From NCBI RefSeq assembly GCF_022869805.1, contig NZ_CP094974.1, forward strand, positions 3,286,001 through 3,350,000: DNA of 64,000 bases. The letters run 5' to 3'. Positions 24,997 to 33,786 of the stretch are shown one piece after another. The stretch is from Halosolutus halophilus (lineage in GTDB: Archaea > Halobacteriota > Halobacteria > Halobacteriales > Natrialbaceae). Numbering within the stretch: position 1 is the first letter of the stretch; each line of letters opens with the position of its first letter. Below the pieces are notes generated by a model, which saw only the letters and a program-made list of their open reading frames with translations, was not told the origin of the DNA and ran no database searches. Both the position numbers and the translations under genes were made by a program.

Positions 24997-26388
24997 ATGG
25001 CAACCACTACGAGAGACGATGCGGAGGCAGCGATCGAACGACTACAGGCGGACTTCCGGGGCGACCTGATCCACCCTGACGATCCGGCGTACGACGAGGC
25101 GCGCACGATCTACAACGCGATGATCGACAAGCGGCCGGGAGTGATCGCCCGGTGTACCGACGTCGCGGACGTGATCGCAGCCGTGACCGCCGCCCGCGAG
25201 CACGACCTCGAGATCGCGATCCGCAGCGGCGGTCACAACGGTCCCGGACTGGCGCTGGTGGACGACGGACTGGTCGTCGACCTGTCCGACATGACGGGGG
25301 TTCACGTCGATCCCGACGCGAAGACGGTGCACGTCGAACCCGGCTGCACCTGGGGCGACGTCGATCACGCGACCCACGCCTTCGGCCTGGCGACGGTCAG
25401 CGGGGTCATCTCTACGACCGGCGTCGGGGGCCTGACCCTCGGCGGCGGACACGGCTATCTGAGCCGCAAGTACGGACTGACGATTGACAATCTGGTGAGC
25501 GCGGACGTCGTGCTGGCCGATGGTCGCCTGGTTCACGCGAGCGAGGACGAAAACGAGGACCTGTTCTGGGCACTGCGCGGCGGCGGCGGCAACTTCGGTG
25601 TCGTCACCTCGTTCGAGTTCCAGTTGCATCCGGTCGAGACGGTTGTCGCCGGGCCGCTGTTCTGGCCGATCGACGACCTCGAAGACACGATGCGCTGGTA
25701 CCGCGAGTGGCTGCCCGAAGCGCCCGATGACGTCTCCGCTTTTTATCTGATCCACGAGGTGCCAGGTGACCCCTTCCCCGAAGAGATCCACGGCGAACAG
25801 GTCTGCGGCCTGATGTGGTGTTATCTCGGGCCGGAGGACCAGGCCGAGGAGGTGATCCAACCAGCCCGTGATGTTGCCGAGCCGCTGTTCGAACACGTCG
25901 AACCGATGCCCTATCCGGCACTCCAGAGCATGTTCGACGATCTCTACCCGGAAGGCGACCAGTGGTACTGGAAGGGCGACTTCGTGGACGATCTGACCGA
26001 CGACGCGATCGCCGAGCACGAGCGCTTCGCCGACGTGCCGACGCCACAGTCGGGAATGCACCTCTATCCCATCGACGGCGCCGTCCACGACGTGGACGCG
26101 GACGAAACCGCCTGGAGTCATCGCGACGTCACCTGGTCGATGGTCATCTTCGGCGTCGATCGGGATCCGGAGAACCGCGACCTGATCGTCGACTGGACCC
26201 GCGACTACTGGGACGCGCTCCACCCGCATTCGGCCGGTGCGGCGTACGTCAACTTCATGATGGAGGAGGGAGACGAGCGGGTTCGGGCCACCTACGGCGA
26301 CAACTACGAGCGCCTGCAGGAGATCAAGGCGAGGTACGATCCAGACAACGTCTTCCACGTGAACCAGAACGTCGAACCGGCACCGTGA
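24997..26388 (+). CDS. FAD-binding oxidase (berberine-bridge-enzyme-like, PCMH type)
   Basis: 463 residues. RPGVIARCTDVADVIAAVTAA begins the FAD-binding PCMH domain at about residue 47; IAIRSGGHNGPGLALVDDGL carries the SGGH motif whose His usually binds FAD covalently. GVGGLTLGGGHGYLSRKYGL and RGGGGNFGVVTSFEFQLHPV complete the domain. The second covalent link (Cys) of classical berberine-bridge enzymes is not evident, because the expected position reads ATVSGVIS. The C-terminal BBE helix is present (AAYVNFMMEEGDERV, YERLQEIKARYDPDNVFHVN). Relatives oxidise sugars, alcohols or alkaloid-like substrates with O2. Promoter and leader resemble those of the DUF1059 gene. Confidence 0.85.
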   Translation: MATTTRDDAEAAIERLQADFRGDLIHPDDPAYDEARTIYNAMIDKRPGVIARCTDVADVIAAVTAAREHDLEIAIRSGGHNGPGLALVDDGLVVDLSDMTGVHVDPDAKTVHVEPGCTWGDVDHATHAFGLATVSGVISTTGVGGLTLGGGHGYLSRKYGLTIDNLVSADVVLADGRLVHASEDENEDLFWALRGGGGNFGVVTSFEFQLHPVETVVAGPLFWPIDDLEDTMRWYREWLPEAPDDVSAFYLIHEVPGDPFPEEIHGEQVCGLMWCYLGPEDQAEEVIQPARDVAEPLFEHVEPMPYPALQSMFDDLYPEGDQWYWKGDFVDDLTDDAIAEHERFADVPTPQSGMHLYPIDGAVHDVDADETAWSHRDVTWSMVIFGVDRDPENRDLIVDWTRDYWDALHPHSAGAAYVNFMMEEGDERVRATYGDNYERLQEIKARYDPDNVFHVNQNVEPAP

Positions 26389-26438
26389 GTAGCGTCGAGC
26401 AAGCTACCGAAGGGCCGGAACGGGGTGACTGCCGATCG

Positions 26439-26774
26439 TCACCGGGAGTACGTCTCGAGTGTCCCGATCCGATCGTCCTCGAATTCGAAGAAGTCGGCGA
26501 ACTCGAACAGGGACCGATCCGCGGCCTCGTCCACCACGCGGCCGCGGGCCGCCACCCCCTGTTCGTCCGTAACGATCGCGACCAGTTCGTGACGGGTGTC
26601 GGGGTTCGGCCGCTCGTCGCGCATGAACTCGACGAAGTCCTCGCGGCTCTCGAAGGTCCGATCGGGCCGGCGCTGGACGAAGTCGGGCGCGAGCACGTCC
26701 TCGAGTCGTCCGTACTCGTGGTCGTCGAGTGCGTCGTAGTACCGTCGGACGACCCGCGCTGCGTCGGTGGCCAT
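26439..26774 (-). CDS. SnoaL-like / nuclear-transport-factor-2 fold protein
   Basis: 111 residues. VVRRYYDALDDHEYGRLEDVLAPDFVQRRP, then FESREDFVEFMRDERPNPDTRHELV and FADFFEFEDDRIGTLETYSR trace the cone-shaped alpha+beta NTF2 fold of SnoaL, ketosteroid isomerase and Ea4-like proteins. The family includes polyketide cyclases, isomerases and dehydratases, and many function-unknown proteins; a catalytic Asp or His pair cannot be assigned with confidence. It stands between the FAD oxidase (convergent) and the Rieske gene (divergent), which hints at oxidative small-molecule metabolism but does not prove it. Confidence 0.75.
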   Translation of the reverse strand: MATDAARVVRRYYDALDDHEYGRLEDVLAPDFVQRRPDRTFESREDFVEFMRDERPNPDTRHELVAIVTDEQGVAARGRVVDEAADRSLFEFADFFEFEDDRIGTLETYSR

Positions 26775-26913
26775 ACCGGACTGTTCGTCGCCGCCGGGAA
26801 AAGTGTGTGACGGTGACTGTGCGACTCGGTGACGAGATCGGGCGAACGGTCAACGAAGTAACGTAACGCGTCTTCAGCGAATCTTTACACGGTAGTGTGG
26901 CAACGTCACGCAT

Positions 26914-28728
26914 ATGGCTACGACGGATGCGCTTCACGAACTCGCACCACTCTCCGAACTCGAGGCGGCGGGCCGAACACAGGTCACGATCGACGGGACG
27001 CCGCTGGCCGCGTTCTACCACGAGGGCGAGGTCCGGGTCGTCGACAACCGCTGTCCGCACATGGGGTTCCCGCTCTCCGAGGGGACCGTCGACGACGGGA
27101 TCCTCACCTGTCACTGGCACCACGCGCGATTCGAACTCTCCTGTGGCGACACGTTCGATCCGTGGGCCGACGACGTCCGGACCTACCCGACGGAGATCCG
27201 GGATGGCACCGTCTACGTGGACCCGAATCCGGACCGCGAACGCCCGCCCGACGAGCACTGGGCCGATCGTCTCGAGACCGGTCTCGAGGAAAACCTCCGT
27301 CTCGTCGCCGCGAAGTCGTCGATCGGCCTCCTCGACGCCGGCGTCGACTACCGGGAGCCGATGGCCACGACGCTCGAATTCGGTACCCGGTACCGGGACT
27401 CCGGCTGGGGGCCCGGACTGACGATCCTCGGGTGCACGGCGAACGTGATGGACGATCTCGATTCCGACGATCGAATGCGGGCGCTGTACACCGGGGTTCG
27501 CCACGTCGCCGACGACTGCGCGAACGAGCCACCGAACTTCGACCAGCCGTCGTTCTCGACGAGCGAGGTCGAGTTCGATCGCCTGCGGTCGTGGTTCCGG
27601 GACTGCGTCGATGTTCGTGACGCCGACGGGGCCGAACGGTGTCTTCGCACCGCCGTCACGTCGGGCTATTCGGAGTCCGAGGTCGCCGAACTGCTGGTCA
27701 CCGCGGCGACCGACCACCCGTACCTCTCGAACGGGCACGTGCTCGACTTCGCGAACAAGGCCGTCGAGAGCCTCGACCACGTGGGCTGGACGCATGCGGA
27801 CGAGACGCTGGCGGCACTGGTCGAGCCGCTGGTCACGGCGACCCGCAGCGACGAGCAGTCCTCGTGGCGACAGCCGATCGACCTCGTCGCGCTACTCGAA
27901 GACGTCTACGGCGGCGACGTGACGGAGACGAGCGGACTCGCGGAACTCGCAGCCGAGGGTGGTGCCGAGGGCGATCGGGATGCCTGGACGCCCCCCGTCG
28001 ACCTCCAGGAGACCCTGCTCGGGGACGACCCCGGGGCGATCGTCGACGCGCTCGCGGACGCGATCCGATCGGGGGCGACGACCGAGGCCCTCGCCGCCGA
28101 GGTCGCCCACGCCGCCGCGACCCGCGTCGCCCAGTTCGGGACGGCCAACGAGTTCTCGGACTGGAACACCGTCCATCACACGTTCACCTACGCGAACGCG
28201 GTCCACGGGTTTGCCCGACGGACGGACGCCGTCGCGTGCTATCGCGGCGTCTTCGACGCCGCGCTCAGCGTCTACCTCGATCGGTTCCTCAACACGCCGC
28301 CAGCGCCCGTTCCGGAACCCGGCGAGCACGGAACCGATCGCGATCCCGACGACGTGCTCGACCACCTCCTCGAGACGTTCGACAGGGAGGGTGCGGTGAA
28401 CGAGGCCGGCCGGTTCGTGGCGGAGTTCTTCGACTGCGGCGGCGACCCGGCAGCCCTCAAGCGGACGCTCGGTCGCGGCCTGCTGCGCGAGGACGCCGGC
28501 TTCCACACGCTCCAGAACGTCGAGGCGGCGTTCCGGCAGTTCGAACTGGCAGACACGCTGGCATCCCGCCGGGAGGATGCCTCGATCGACCTCGAGCGCC
28601 GCCGACGAGTGCCGTTGATCGCGACCGCCCGTTACATGGCCGCCCACTTCCCGACCCGACGCGAAGCGGACCAGACGTTTGCGATCGCTCAGCGGCTCAA
28701 CCGTGGTGAAACGATCCACGAGGAGTAA
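26914..28728 (+). CDS. Rieske [2Fe-2S] protein with a long helical C-terminal domain
   Basis: 604 residues. An N-terminal Rieske ferredoxin domain (about residues 8-110) has CPHMGFPLSEG (C47, H49) and CHWHHARFELS (C66, H69), the C-x-H and C-x2-H iron ligands. The remaining 490 residues are not the catalytic domain of ring-hydroxylating oxygenases: they are helical, Asp/Glu-rich, with His-containing stretches VTAATDHPYLSNGHVLDFAN and WNTVHHTFTYANAVHGFAR, then ALKRTLGRGLLREDAGFHTL. The second domain may bind metal or an organic substrate, with the Rieske centre as electron entry; this is inference. A run of Ts follows the stop. Confidence 0.75.
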   Translation: MATTDALHELAPLSELEAAGRTQVTIDGTPLAAFYHEGEVRVVDNRCPHMGFPLSEGTVDDGILTCHWHHARFELSCGDTFDPWADDVRTYPTEIRDGTVYVDPNPDRERPPDEHWADRLETGLEENLRLVAAKSSIGLLDAGVDYREPMATTLEFGTRYRDSGWGPGLTILGCTANVMDDLDSDDRMRALYTGVRHVADDCANEPPNFDQPSFSTSEVEFDRLRSWFRDCVDVRDADGAERCLRTAVTSGYSESEVAELLVTAATDHPYLSNGHVLDFANKAVESLDHVGWTHADETLAALVEPLVTATRSDEQSSWRQPIDLVALLEDVYGGDVTETSGLAELAAEGGAEGDRDAWTPPVDLQETLLGDDPGAIVDALADAIRSGATTEALAAEVAHAAATRVAQFGTANEFSDWNTVHHTFTYANAVHGFARRTDAVACYRGVFDAALSVYLDRFLNTPPAPVPEPGEHGTDRDPDDVLDHLLETFDREGAVNEAGRFVAEFFDCGGDPAALKRTLGRGLLREDAGFHTLQNVEAAFRQFELADTLASRREDASIDLERRRRVPLIATARYMAAHFPTRREADQTFAIAQRLNRGETIHEE

Positions 28729-28742
28729 TCGGATCGACTGTC

Positions 28743-28748
28743 TTTTTT
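28743..28748 (+). terminator. poly-T terminator after the Rieske gene
   Basis: Six T residues follow about 15 nt after the Rieske stop codon and before the Tsr3 GTG. Archaeal RNA polymerase terminates at T-runs, so this fits a terminator, though no hairpin is seen. Confidence 0.35.
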
Positions 28749-28770
28749 CGTCCCCGATCGTAGGTCAGGT

Positions 28771-29271
28771 GTGGAGTGTCACGTCTACTACGAGGGTGAC
28801 GACGACCCCGACAAATGCACCGCGCGGCGCCTCGAGAAGTTCGACGAGGCGATCCTCCACCGCAAGATGGACCGGGTGCCCTACGGCGTCGTCCTCAACC
28901 CCCACGCCGAGCAGGCGCTCTCGCCGGCCGACGCCGAAGAGGGGTTCGGTACGCTGGTCGCACTGGATTGCTCGTGGGAGTCCGCGGGAGAAGCCGCCTT
29001 CCGAATGCGCGGCGTTCACCGGGCACTGCCCTTCCTCGTCGCCGCGAACCCGGTCAACTACGGCCGTCCGTTCCGGCTCACCACCGTCGAGGCGCTCGCC
29101 GCCGCCTGCTGCATCTTCGGCGAGCGCGAGCGCGCCGAGGAACTTCTCGAACCGTTCCGCTGGGGCGAGACCTTTCTGACGCTCAACGAGGAACCGCTCC
29201 GACGCTACAGCGAGTGTGCCGACTCGAGCGAGGTCGTCGCCGTCCAGGACGACTATCTCGCCGACGAGTGA
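28771..29271 (+). CDS. tsr3: rRNA aminocarboxypropyltransferase Tsr3 (DUF367)
   Basis: 166 residues from a GTG start. [21 protein letters not shown] matches the N-terminus of Tsr3 (DCDPKKCSGKKL-like), [15 protein letters not shown] and LDCSWE the SAM-pocket blocks, and [17 protein letters not shown] then [16 protein letters not shown] the conserved core ([13 protein letters not shown]). Tsr3 transfers the aminocarboxypropyl group of SAM to a modified uridine in small-subunit rRNA helix 31, during ribosome assembly in the cytosol. It is followed directly by ribosomal protein L40e, a consistent translation context. Confidence 0.92.
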   Translation: MECHVYYEGDDDPDKCTARRLEKFDEAILHRKMDRVPYGVVLNPHAEQALSPADAEEGFGTLVALDCSWESAGEAAFRMRGVHRALPFLVAANPVNYGRPFRLTTVEALAAACCIFGERERAEELLEPFRWGETFLTLNEEPLRRYSECADSSEVVAVQDDYLADE

Positions 29272-29332
29272 CCACTTTCGGGGGTTATCCCGGACCACAG
29301 CGGTTATATGCACCACGGGCCAACCGAGGGGT

Positions 29333-29482
29333 ATGCCCAAGTTCGACGCTGCCGAGAAGCGCTCCCTCGAGAAGATGATCTGTATGCGCTGTAACGCCCG
29401 CAACCCGAAGCGAGCCGATAACTGCCGGAAGTGCGGCTACGGGAACCTTCGCCCCAAGGCGAAGGAACCCCGCGCAGCCTAA
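29333..29482 (+). CDS. rpl40e: 50S ribosomal protein L40e
   Basis: 49 residues. [20 protein letters not shown], then [20 protein letters not shown]: the C-x2-C...C-x2-C zinc ribbon (CMRC and CRKC) is complete. Unlike most proteins here it is basic, as expected for a ribosomal protein. Archaeal L40e lacks the ubiquitin fusion of eukaryotes. The start gives the exact family length. It lies 61 bp after Tsr3, probably with its own or a shared promoter (GGTTATATGC about 30 nt before the ATG). Confidence 0.95.
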   Translation: MPKFDAAEKRSLEKMICMRCNARNPKRADNCRKCGYGNLRPKAKEPRAA

Positions 29483-29662
29483 TTCTCGCCCGACTGCCTC
29501 GCAGGACCGCCTCGCCGGCCTGCCGATCGGGCCGTCGTTCGATCGCGGTCCCCGCTCGATCGATTTTCGATCCCAGCCCCGGCTTCGACCCCGGCCCGAT
29601 CGGTCCCGTCGCTCGTTGCACGAACGGCAACGATTTTGCCCGCGGTCGCCCGTAGATCCGGT

Positions 29663-30313
29663 GTGAACGTTACGATTATCGACTACGGCGTGGGTAACCT
29701 CCGCAGCCTCAGGCGCGGGCTCGAACGGGCCGGCGCCACGGTCACGGTCTCCGACGATCCCGACGATATCGTCGCCGCCGAGGCGCTCGTCCTCCCCGGC
29801 GTCGGCGCATTCGAGGAGTGTATGCGGAACTCGCGGCCGTTCCACGACGTGCTGGTCGAGGCCGCCGAGGACACGCCGATCCTCGGCATCTGCGTCGGAC
29901 TGCAGCTGTTGTTCGCCGAGAGCGAGGAAGGCGCGCCCGAGGGCGAGACGATCGAGGGACTCGGCCTGATTCCCGGTCGCGTCGTCCGGCTTCCCCGGAG
30001 TGAGGTGAAGGTCCCCCACATGGGCTGGAACGAACTCGCGATCGAACGCGAGCACCCGCTGGTCGCGTCCATCGCGGACGACGACTTCGCCTACTTCGTC
30101 CACTCCTACTGCACCGCGGCGGACGATCACACGATCGCCGCCTGTGACTACGGGTTCGAGTTCGCGGCCGTCGCCGCGAACGAGGCGGGGAACGTGATGG
30201 GAACGCAGTTCCACCCCGAGAAGAGCGGGGAGACGGGGTTACAACTCCTCGAGAACTTCGTGGAGTACGCGCGCGACTACCACGCCGACGACCTGCCGGC
30301 GACGGCCGACTGA
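29663..30313 (+). CDS. hisH: imidazole glycerol phosphate synthase glutaminase subunit (paralogue 1)
   Basis: 216 residues from GTG 29663. IIDYGVGNLRSLRRGLERAG is the N-terminus, LVLPGVGAFEECMRN the oxyanion loop, LGICVGLQLLFAESEEG the nucleophile elbow (Cys in GICVG), VKVPHMGWNEL the interface with HisF, YFVHSYC a core block and GTQFHPEKSGETGLQLL the catalytic His and Glu. HisH makes ammonia from glutamine for HisF in histidine synthesis. A second complete hisH is at 37861. The two differ enough (GICVG vs GICLGMQ, different tails) to be old paralogues. This one does not sit in a histidine operon here. Confidence 0.85.
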   Translation: MNVTIIDYGVGNLRSLRRGLERAGATVTVSDDPDDIVAAEALVLPGVGAFEECMRNSRPFHDVLVEAAEDTPILGICVGLQLLFAESEEGAPEGETIEGLGLIPGRVVRLPRSEVKVPHMGWNELAIEREHPLVASIADDDFAYFVHSYCTAADDHTIAACDYGFEFAAVAANEAGNVMGTQFHPEKSGETGLQLLENFVEYARDYHADDLPATAD

Positions 30314-30360
30314 CCGCCCACCTCGATTCCGCCTCGGGAACGGCGCGGTACTCCGGCGCG

Positions 30361-30972
30361 CTACTCGTCCGGGTACTTCGGCTCGCGCTTCTCGGCCCGC
30401 TCCAGCGCCGTCTCCACCACGTCGCGCACGTCGCCGTGGAAGACGCCGCCGTGGCCCGCGTACATGTGTTCGACGCCCTCCGGCATGCGATCGAGCAGGT
30501 CCTCGACGCTCTCGATGAGTCGCTCGCGGGACTGGCCGGCCATGTCCGTGCGGCCGAAGCTGCCGTAGTCGAAGGCCCCGTCGTCGTGGACGACCACGTC
30601 ACCGGAGAATAGCGTCGTCTCGGAGACGAAGGAGACGTGGTCGTCCGCGTGGCCCGGCGTGTAGACCACGTCGAACTCCTCGTCGCCGATCGCGACCGTG
30701 TCCCCGTCGTCGATCGCGTGGGTGCGCGTCGGGTGGTCGGCGTAGGCGTAGACGTCGGGATCGAACGCCTCGACTGCGGCTTCGAGCTGCGCGACGTGGT
30801 CGCCGTGCTGGTGGGTCAGCACCACGTCGTCCACGTCGTCGGTGTGGCTGCGGATCTCGTCGACGATCCCGTCCCACGCGCCGGCGTCGACGAGCGTCGT
30901 TCGATCGCCGACTGCCAGGAACGCGTTACAGGTGAACGTCTCCGCGTCGTCGGTGACGTGATAGATCTCCAT
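30361..30972 (-). CDS. MBL-fold metallo-hydrolase
   Basis: 203 residues. VVLTHQHGDHVAQLEAAVEA has the HxHxDH signature (about residues 53-58), TPGHADDHVSF and LFSGDVVVHDD the later His and Asp ligands, and HMYAGHGGVFHGDVR a final His. It is a single-domain glyoxalase II / hydroxyacylglutathione-hydrolase-like protein with two zinc ions; its thioester or other substrate is unknown. Start 30972 begins the conserved first strand MEIYHVTDDAETF; the extension to 31065 is not supported. It converges with the hisH gene. Confidence 0.88.
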   Translation of the reverse strand: MEIYHVTDDAETFTCNAFLAVGDRTTLVDAGAWDGIVDEIRSHTDDVDDVVLTHQHGDHVAQLEAAVEAFDPDVYAYADHPTRTHAIDDGDTVAIGDEEFDVVYTPGHADDHVSFVSETTLFSGDVVVHDDGAFDYGSFGRTDMAGQSRERLIESVEDLLDRMPEGVEHMYAGHGGVFHGDVRDVVETALERAEKREPKYPDE

Positions 30973-31180
30973 ACCCTGCCCGTCGTGAGCCGACGGCAAA
31001 ACGGTACCGTCCGATCGACGGCGGCGATCGAGCCGAATCGAGACGCCGTACCGTATTGCTGTCATTCTACACCGGCAGCTACGTCCCCCGTTTCGATGGA
31101 GAACGTATCGAATATCGACAATACTGTCGGTAACTCGTAACCACGAAATTTTTCTATCGCAAGCCCCAAGGGATACACGT

Positions 31181-31354
31181 ATGGGATTCGGGAGCTACGA
31201 CGAATCCGAGCAACAGGAGGTCGACGCTGATTTTGACGACGACGACGCGGTACAATCCTCGGAGAACAGTCACGAAGGCACGATCGAATTCGAGAACGGC
31301 GCGTCCAGCGACGAACTCCTCGATCGGCTCAAGGAGATCAAAGACGACGGTTGA
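31181..31354 (+). CDS. DUF5786 small acidic protein
   Basis: 57 residues: MGFGSYDESEQQEVDADFDD at the N-terminus, a very acidic middle, and TIEFENGASSDELLDRLKEI near the end. The MGFGSYDESEQ start with a C-terminal helix (SSDELLDRLKEIKDD) identifies the haloarchaeal DUF5786 family. No function is known. The ATG follows AATTTTTCTATCGC about 30 nt upstream, probably TATA-like. The DUF99 gene begins 6 bp after its stop, so the two are likely one transcript. Confidence 0.8.
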   Translation: MGFGSYDESEQQEVDADFDDDDAVQSSENSHEGTIEFENGASSDELLDRLKEIKDDG

Positions 31355-31360
31355 GTCCGG

Positions 31361-31936
31361 ATGAAATCCGGGGTGCGGGCGCTGGGCGTCGCGGAATCGT
31401 TTCGCGGTGACGACGCGAGTGTCGATCGAAGCACGCTCGCGGGTGCCGTCGTCCGTCGCGATCGCGTCGTCGATGGGCTGGGGTACGCGGCGTGTACCGT
31501 CGGTGGAACCGACGCGACGGCTGCGGTCGAATCGCTCGTCGACGACGTCGCGCGGCCGGACGTCCGGTACGTCCTGCTCGGCGCAGTCGCCCCCGCGTGG
31601 TACAACCTGCTCGATCTTTCGCGGATCCACGAGGCCGCCGAGCGGCCGGTTCTCGCCGTGACCTTCGAGGCGAGCGACGGCCTCGAGGCTGGCCTCAGAG
31701 ATGCGTTTTCCGGACCCGAACTCCAGCAACGACTGGAGACGTACCGATCGCTCCCCGATCGTCGCGACGTGTCGGTCAACGACGAGACCGTCTACGTCAG
31801 ACACCTCGGCTGCGACGCCGACGAGGCCCGCGAGATCGTTCGCGCCTTTACACCCGACGGGGGTCGCCCGGAACCGCTCCGGGTTGCCCGGCTGGCGGCG
31901 CGGGCGGCGAACGCGTATCTCGGTGATCGGGAGTGA
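31361..31936 (+). CDS. DUF99 family protein (UPF0215)
   Basis: 191 residues. MKSGVRALGVAESFRGDDAS, VVRRDRVVDGLGYAACTVGG, DVRYVLLGAVAPAWYNLLDL and RPVLAVTFEAS are the blocks of the archaeal DUF99 family, distantly related to endonuclease V (nucleases of the RNase H-like fold, inferred from structure-based groupings). The acidic residues after strand 1 (ESF.GDD) fit a metal site. The biological role is unknown; DNA or RNA repair is possible. It lies 6 bp downstream of the DUF5786 gene. A T-rich, repeat-bearing region starts after its stop. Confidence 0.82.
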   Translation: MKSGVRALGVAESFRGDDASVDRSTLAGAVVRRDRVVDGLGYAACTVGGTDATAAVESLVDDVARPDVRYVLLGAVAPAWYNLLDLSRIHEAAERPVLAVTFEASDGLEAGLRDAFSGPELQQRLETYRSLPDRRDVSVNDETVYVRHLGCDADEAREIVRAFTPDGGRPEPLRVARLAARAANAYLGDRE

Positions 31937-32019
31937 GATCGTCGATCCGTTTCGACGAACGGACGGCTACCGGTATCACTGGCGGACGAGGACCTCTCTC
32001 GTTCTCATCAAAAACAGCG

Positions 32020-32033
32020 TGCTGAATACGGCG
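32020..32033 (+). repeat. transposon-end-like repeat, isolated copy
   Basis: TGCTGAATACGGCG, nearly identical to the outer end of the element starting at 32960 (TGCTGAATACAGCG) and to the ends at 33540 and 34096 on the opposite strand. It is likely a scar of the same kind of mobile element. Confidence 0.45.
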
Positions 32034-32115
32034 GGGTAGTCAGCATGTGGTTTCTAGTAGCTTCTGCGGATTTCAACGGAGCCGGGGATTTCGGATGTTG
32101 CGCGGCGTAACGCTA

Positions 32116-32769
32116 CTATCCAGGTCCAAAGGCCGCGATATCGGCTCCCACTGTCGCCAGTGCGTCGGCGGGGTTCGGGTCGCTGTCGGCCAGATGCGTG
32201 TACTGGTGTTCCGGAATGCGCGACAGTGCTGTCGTGACGGCCTCGCTGTATGTCTCGACGCCCGGTTCCGTCGGGTCATTGCCACCCCAGACGTCTCGGA
32301 TGACCGTCATTGAATCGATGCGCACGTCCAGCCTGCGTGGCTCGTAGCGAGCCAACAGTTCGGAGAGTCCGAGTTGGAGGGCGACGTATTCGGCGGTGTT
32401 GTTCCCCGTTCGGGAGCCGACGGGTCGGCCGAGACGGACGAGTTGGTCCTCCGCAGCGTCCGTGATGACAGCGCCCGCACCCGCGGGGCCGGGGTTGCCG
32501 CGTGAACTGCCATCGACGTAGAGGACGAACGTGTCGCTCGTCGGTTCGGGGACGGATGGTCGGGTGAGTCCCGACGCGAGGAGGCTTTCGAGCGCGCGAC
32601 GCAACTCGGGCGGGGTGGTTGCGGGGTCGAACAGACCGCCGTAGCCGGGGACAGCATCGTCGATGGCGTCGGTGGCGGCCGCCACCTCGTAGCCGACACC
32701 TGCGAGTACCTCGTCAACGAGCGTGGCGAGCGGCGAGAGATGTTCGGCCGGGAGAGGGTCGTCGGTCAC
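32116..32769 (-). CDS. RNase H family protein (RNase HI-like)
   Basis: 217 residues from GTG 32769 (VTDDPLPAEHLSPLATL); a longer ATG start at 32889 would add 40 less typical residues. A helical N-terminal domain (about residues 1-85) precedes the RNase H fold: FVLYVDGSSRGNPGPAGAGA (first Asp), GNNTAEYVALQLGLSELLA (Glu), LDVRIDSMTVIRDVWGG (second Asp) and SDPNPADALATVGADIAA (last Asp). It should cleave RNA of RNA-DNA hybrids; the helical extension is an unusual addition. It lies between two transposon-end-like repeats (32020 and 32960). Confidence 0.8.
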   Translation of the reverse strand: MTDDPLPAEHLSPLATLVDEVLAGVGYEVAAATDAIDDAVPGYGGLFDPATTPPELRRALESLLASGLTRPSVPEPTSDTFVLYVDGSSRGNPGPAGAGAVITDAAEDQLVRLGRPVGSRTGNNTAEYVALQLGLSELLARYEPRRLDVRIDSMTVIRDVWGGNDPTEPGVETYSEAVTTALSRIPEHQYTHLADSDPNPADALATVGADIAAFGPG

Positions 32770-32959
32770 GTCACTTGTCCCTTCGGGCTTCGGTTCCTGG
32801 CCCTCACACTCTCGTTCCCGGCCGATCTCGTTGGCTGGTCGCACCACTGCATATAGATCCTCGGTGGTCAAGCGGGATAATCTCTTCACGTGGCACCGGC
32901 GGCAGACCGTTTTGGATCAGTCGGCCCCTTGAACTCCTCGGTGGCTGGCACAAATGGCC

Positions 32960-33237
32960 TGCTGAATACAGCGGATGGGCCTTGTTTAGACGCTAGTGAG
33001 AGCGGTGCTGTGGCTCAATTCTGATCTTCCAGACGAGACCTCGTCGAGAGTTTTGCCCCTCGACCGAGGTGATGGTGTTGCTCCAATCTCGATAAAACGG
33101 CTGCAGAACCGAAATTGTAGAGTCCAGTTCCACGATGGCGATTCCATTTCCAACACCTATATATCTACTTTCGGTCTGTGGACCTCGTTACCCTCGAATT
33201 TTCGCGTCTAAACACGGCCCAGAGGATGAATTCAGCA
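32960..33237. mobile_element. 278-bp MITE-like element with 34-bp imperfect terminal inverted repeats
   Basis: The left end (32960-32993: TGCTGAATACAGCG, then TGGGCC, then TGTTTAGACGC) and the reverse complement of the right end (33204-33237) match at 28 of 34 positions. No transposase fits inside. The core is AT-richer than the rest of the window, and an open frame at 32996-33211 has no recognisable domain. No clear target-site duplication was found. It is best read as a non-autonomous element or the remains of an insertion sequence. Confidence 0.55.
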
Positions 33238-33317
33238 GATCGGTAACGATAGGGTACAGCGTTAACGGTAGGATTCGTGGCCTACAATAACAAGCTGTGA
33301 CCTTGTTACTTCATTCC

Positions 33318-33488
33318 ATGGTTAAATGTACTCGATGCGGCCGTGATGTGGATGATCTTCAAAGCATCACGCCAGATGTTATCACGAAAGAACTAATCGA
33401 CTCAGTCGATCGCGGCGAAGAAGACCTTGCCGGGGAGGATGATATGAGAGTTTGCGCCGAGTGTATGGATGAACTGAAGGGAGACTGA
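33318..33488 (+). CDS. small zinc-ribbon protein
   Basis: 56 residues beginning MVKCTRCGRDVDDLQSITPD. C-x2-C near the N-terminus (residues 4 and 7) pairs with C-x2-C near the C-terminus (RVCAECMDELKGD), giving a four-Cys zinc site, with an acidic helical middle (LIDSVDRGEEDLAGEDDM). The start at 33318 begins the conserved metal half; the seven upstream in-frame residues are hydrophobic and unlikely. The surrounding DNA is AT-richer than the window average and flanked by transposon-like repeats, which suggests recent transfer. Function is unknown. Confidence 0.65.
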   Translation: MVKCTRCGRDVDDLQSITPDVITKELIDSVDRGEEDLAGEDDMRVCAECMDELKGD

Positions 33489-33539
33489 AAACGAAACGGG
33501 TATCATTACTGACGATTTCAGCACGATCTGGATTATAAG

Positions 33540-33560
33540 ATTCGCGCCCTCTATTCAGCA
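33540..33560 (-). repeat. 21-bp repeat, copy D
   Basis: ATTCGCGCCCTcTATTCAGC plus a final A. A copy with one mismatch occurs at 34096-34116 in the same orientation. Read on the minus strand it begins TGCTGAATA, as do the ends of the 32960 element. Confidence 0.6.
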
Positions 33561-33786
33561 GGGGTTGACCAACTCACCGAGATGTTGTCAGAAAAGGCGT
33601 GCTGGCTACGAGGTTATATGCAGCACGGCAACCTCGGTTATTTCGCCCCTTGATTCTGGATTCCCGGTAGAGAACCCGCGAATTGAGCATTGCGACGTCC
33701 GTGGCTATAGACGAAATTCACAATTCAAAAGTACACACATTCTTTCAAAAGGAATACTTTTTCCCAGGTCCTGGTCGATTGAGAGT

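Noticed and set aside
32996-33211. Open frame inside the 278-bp element as a transposase or protein gene
   Set aside because: 71 codons without any transposase motif, mixed composition, and it runs into the right inverted repeat.
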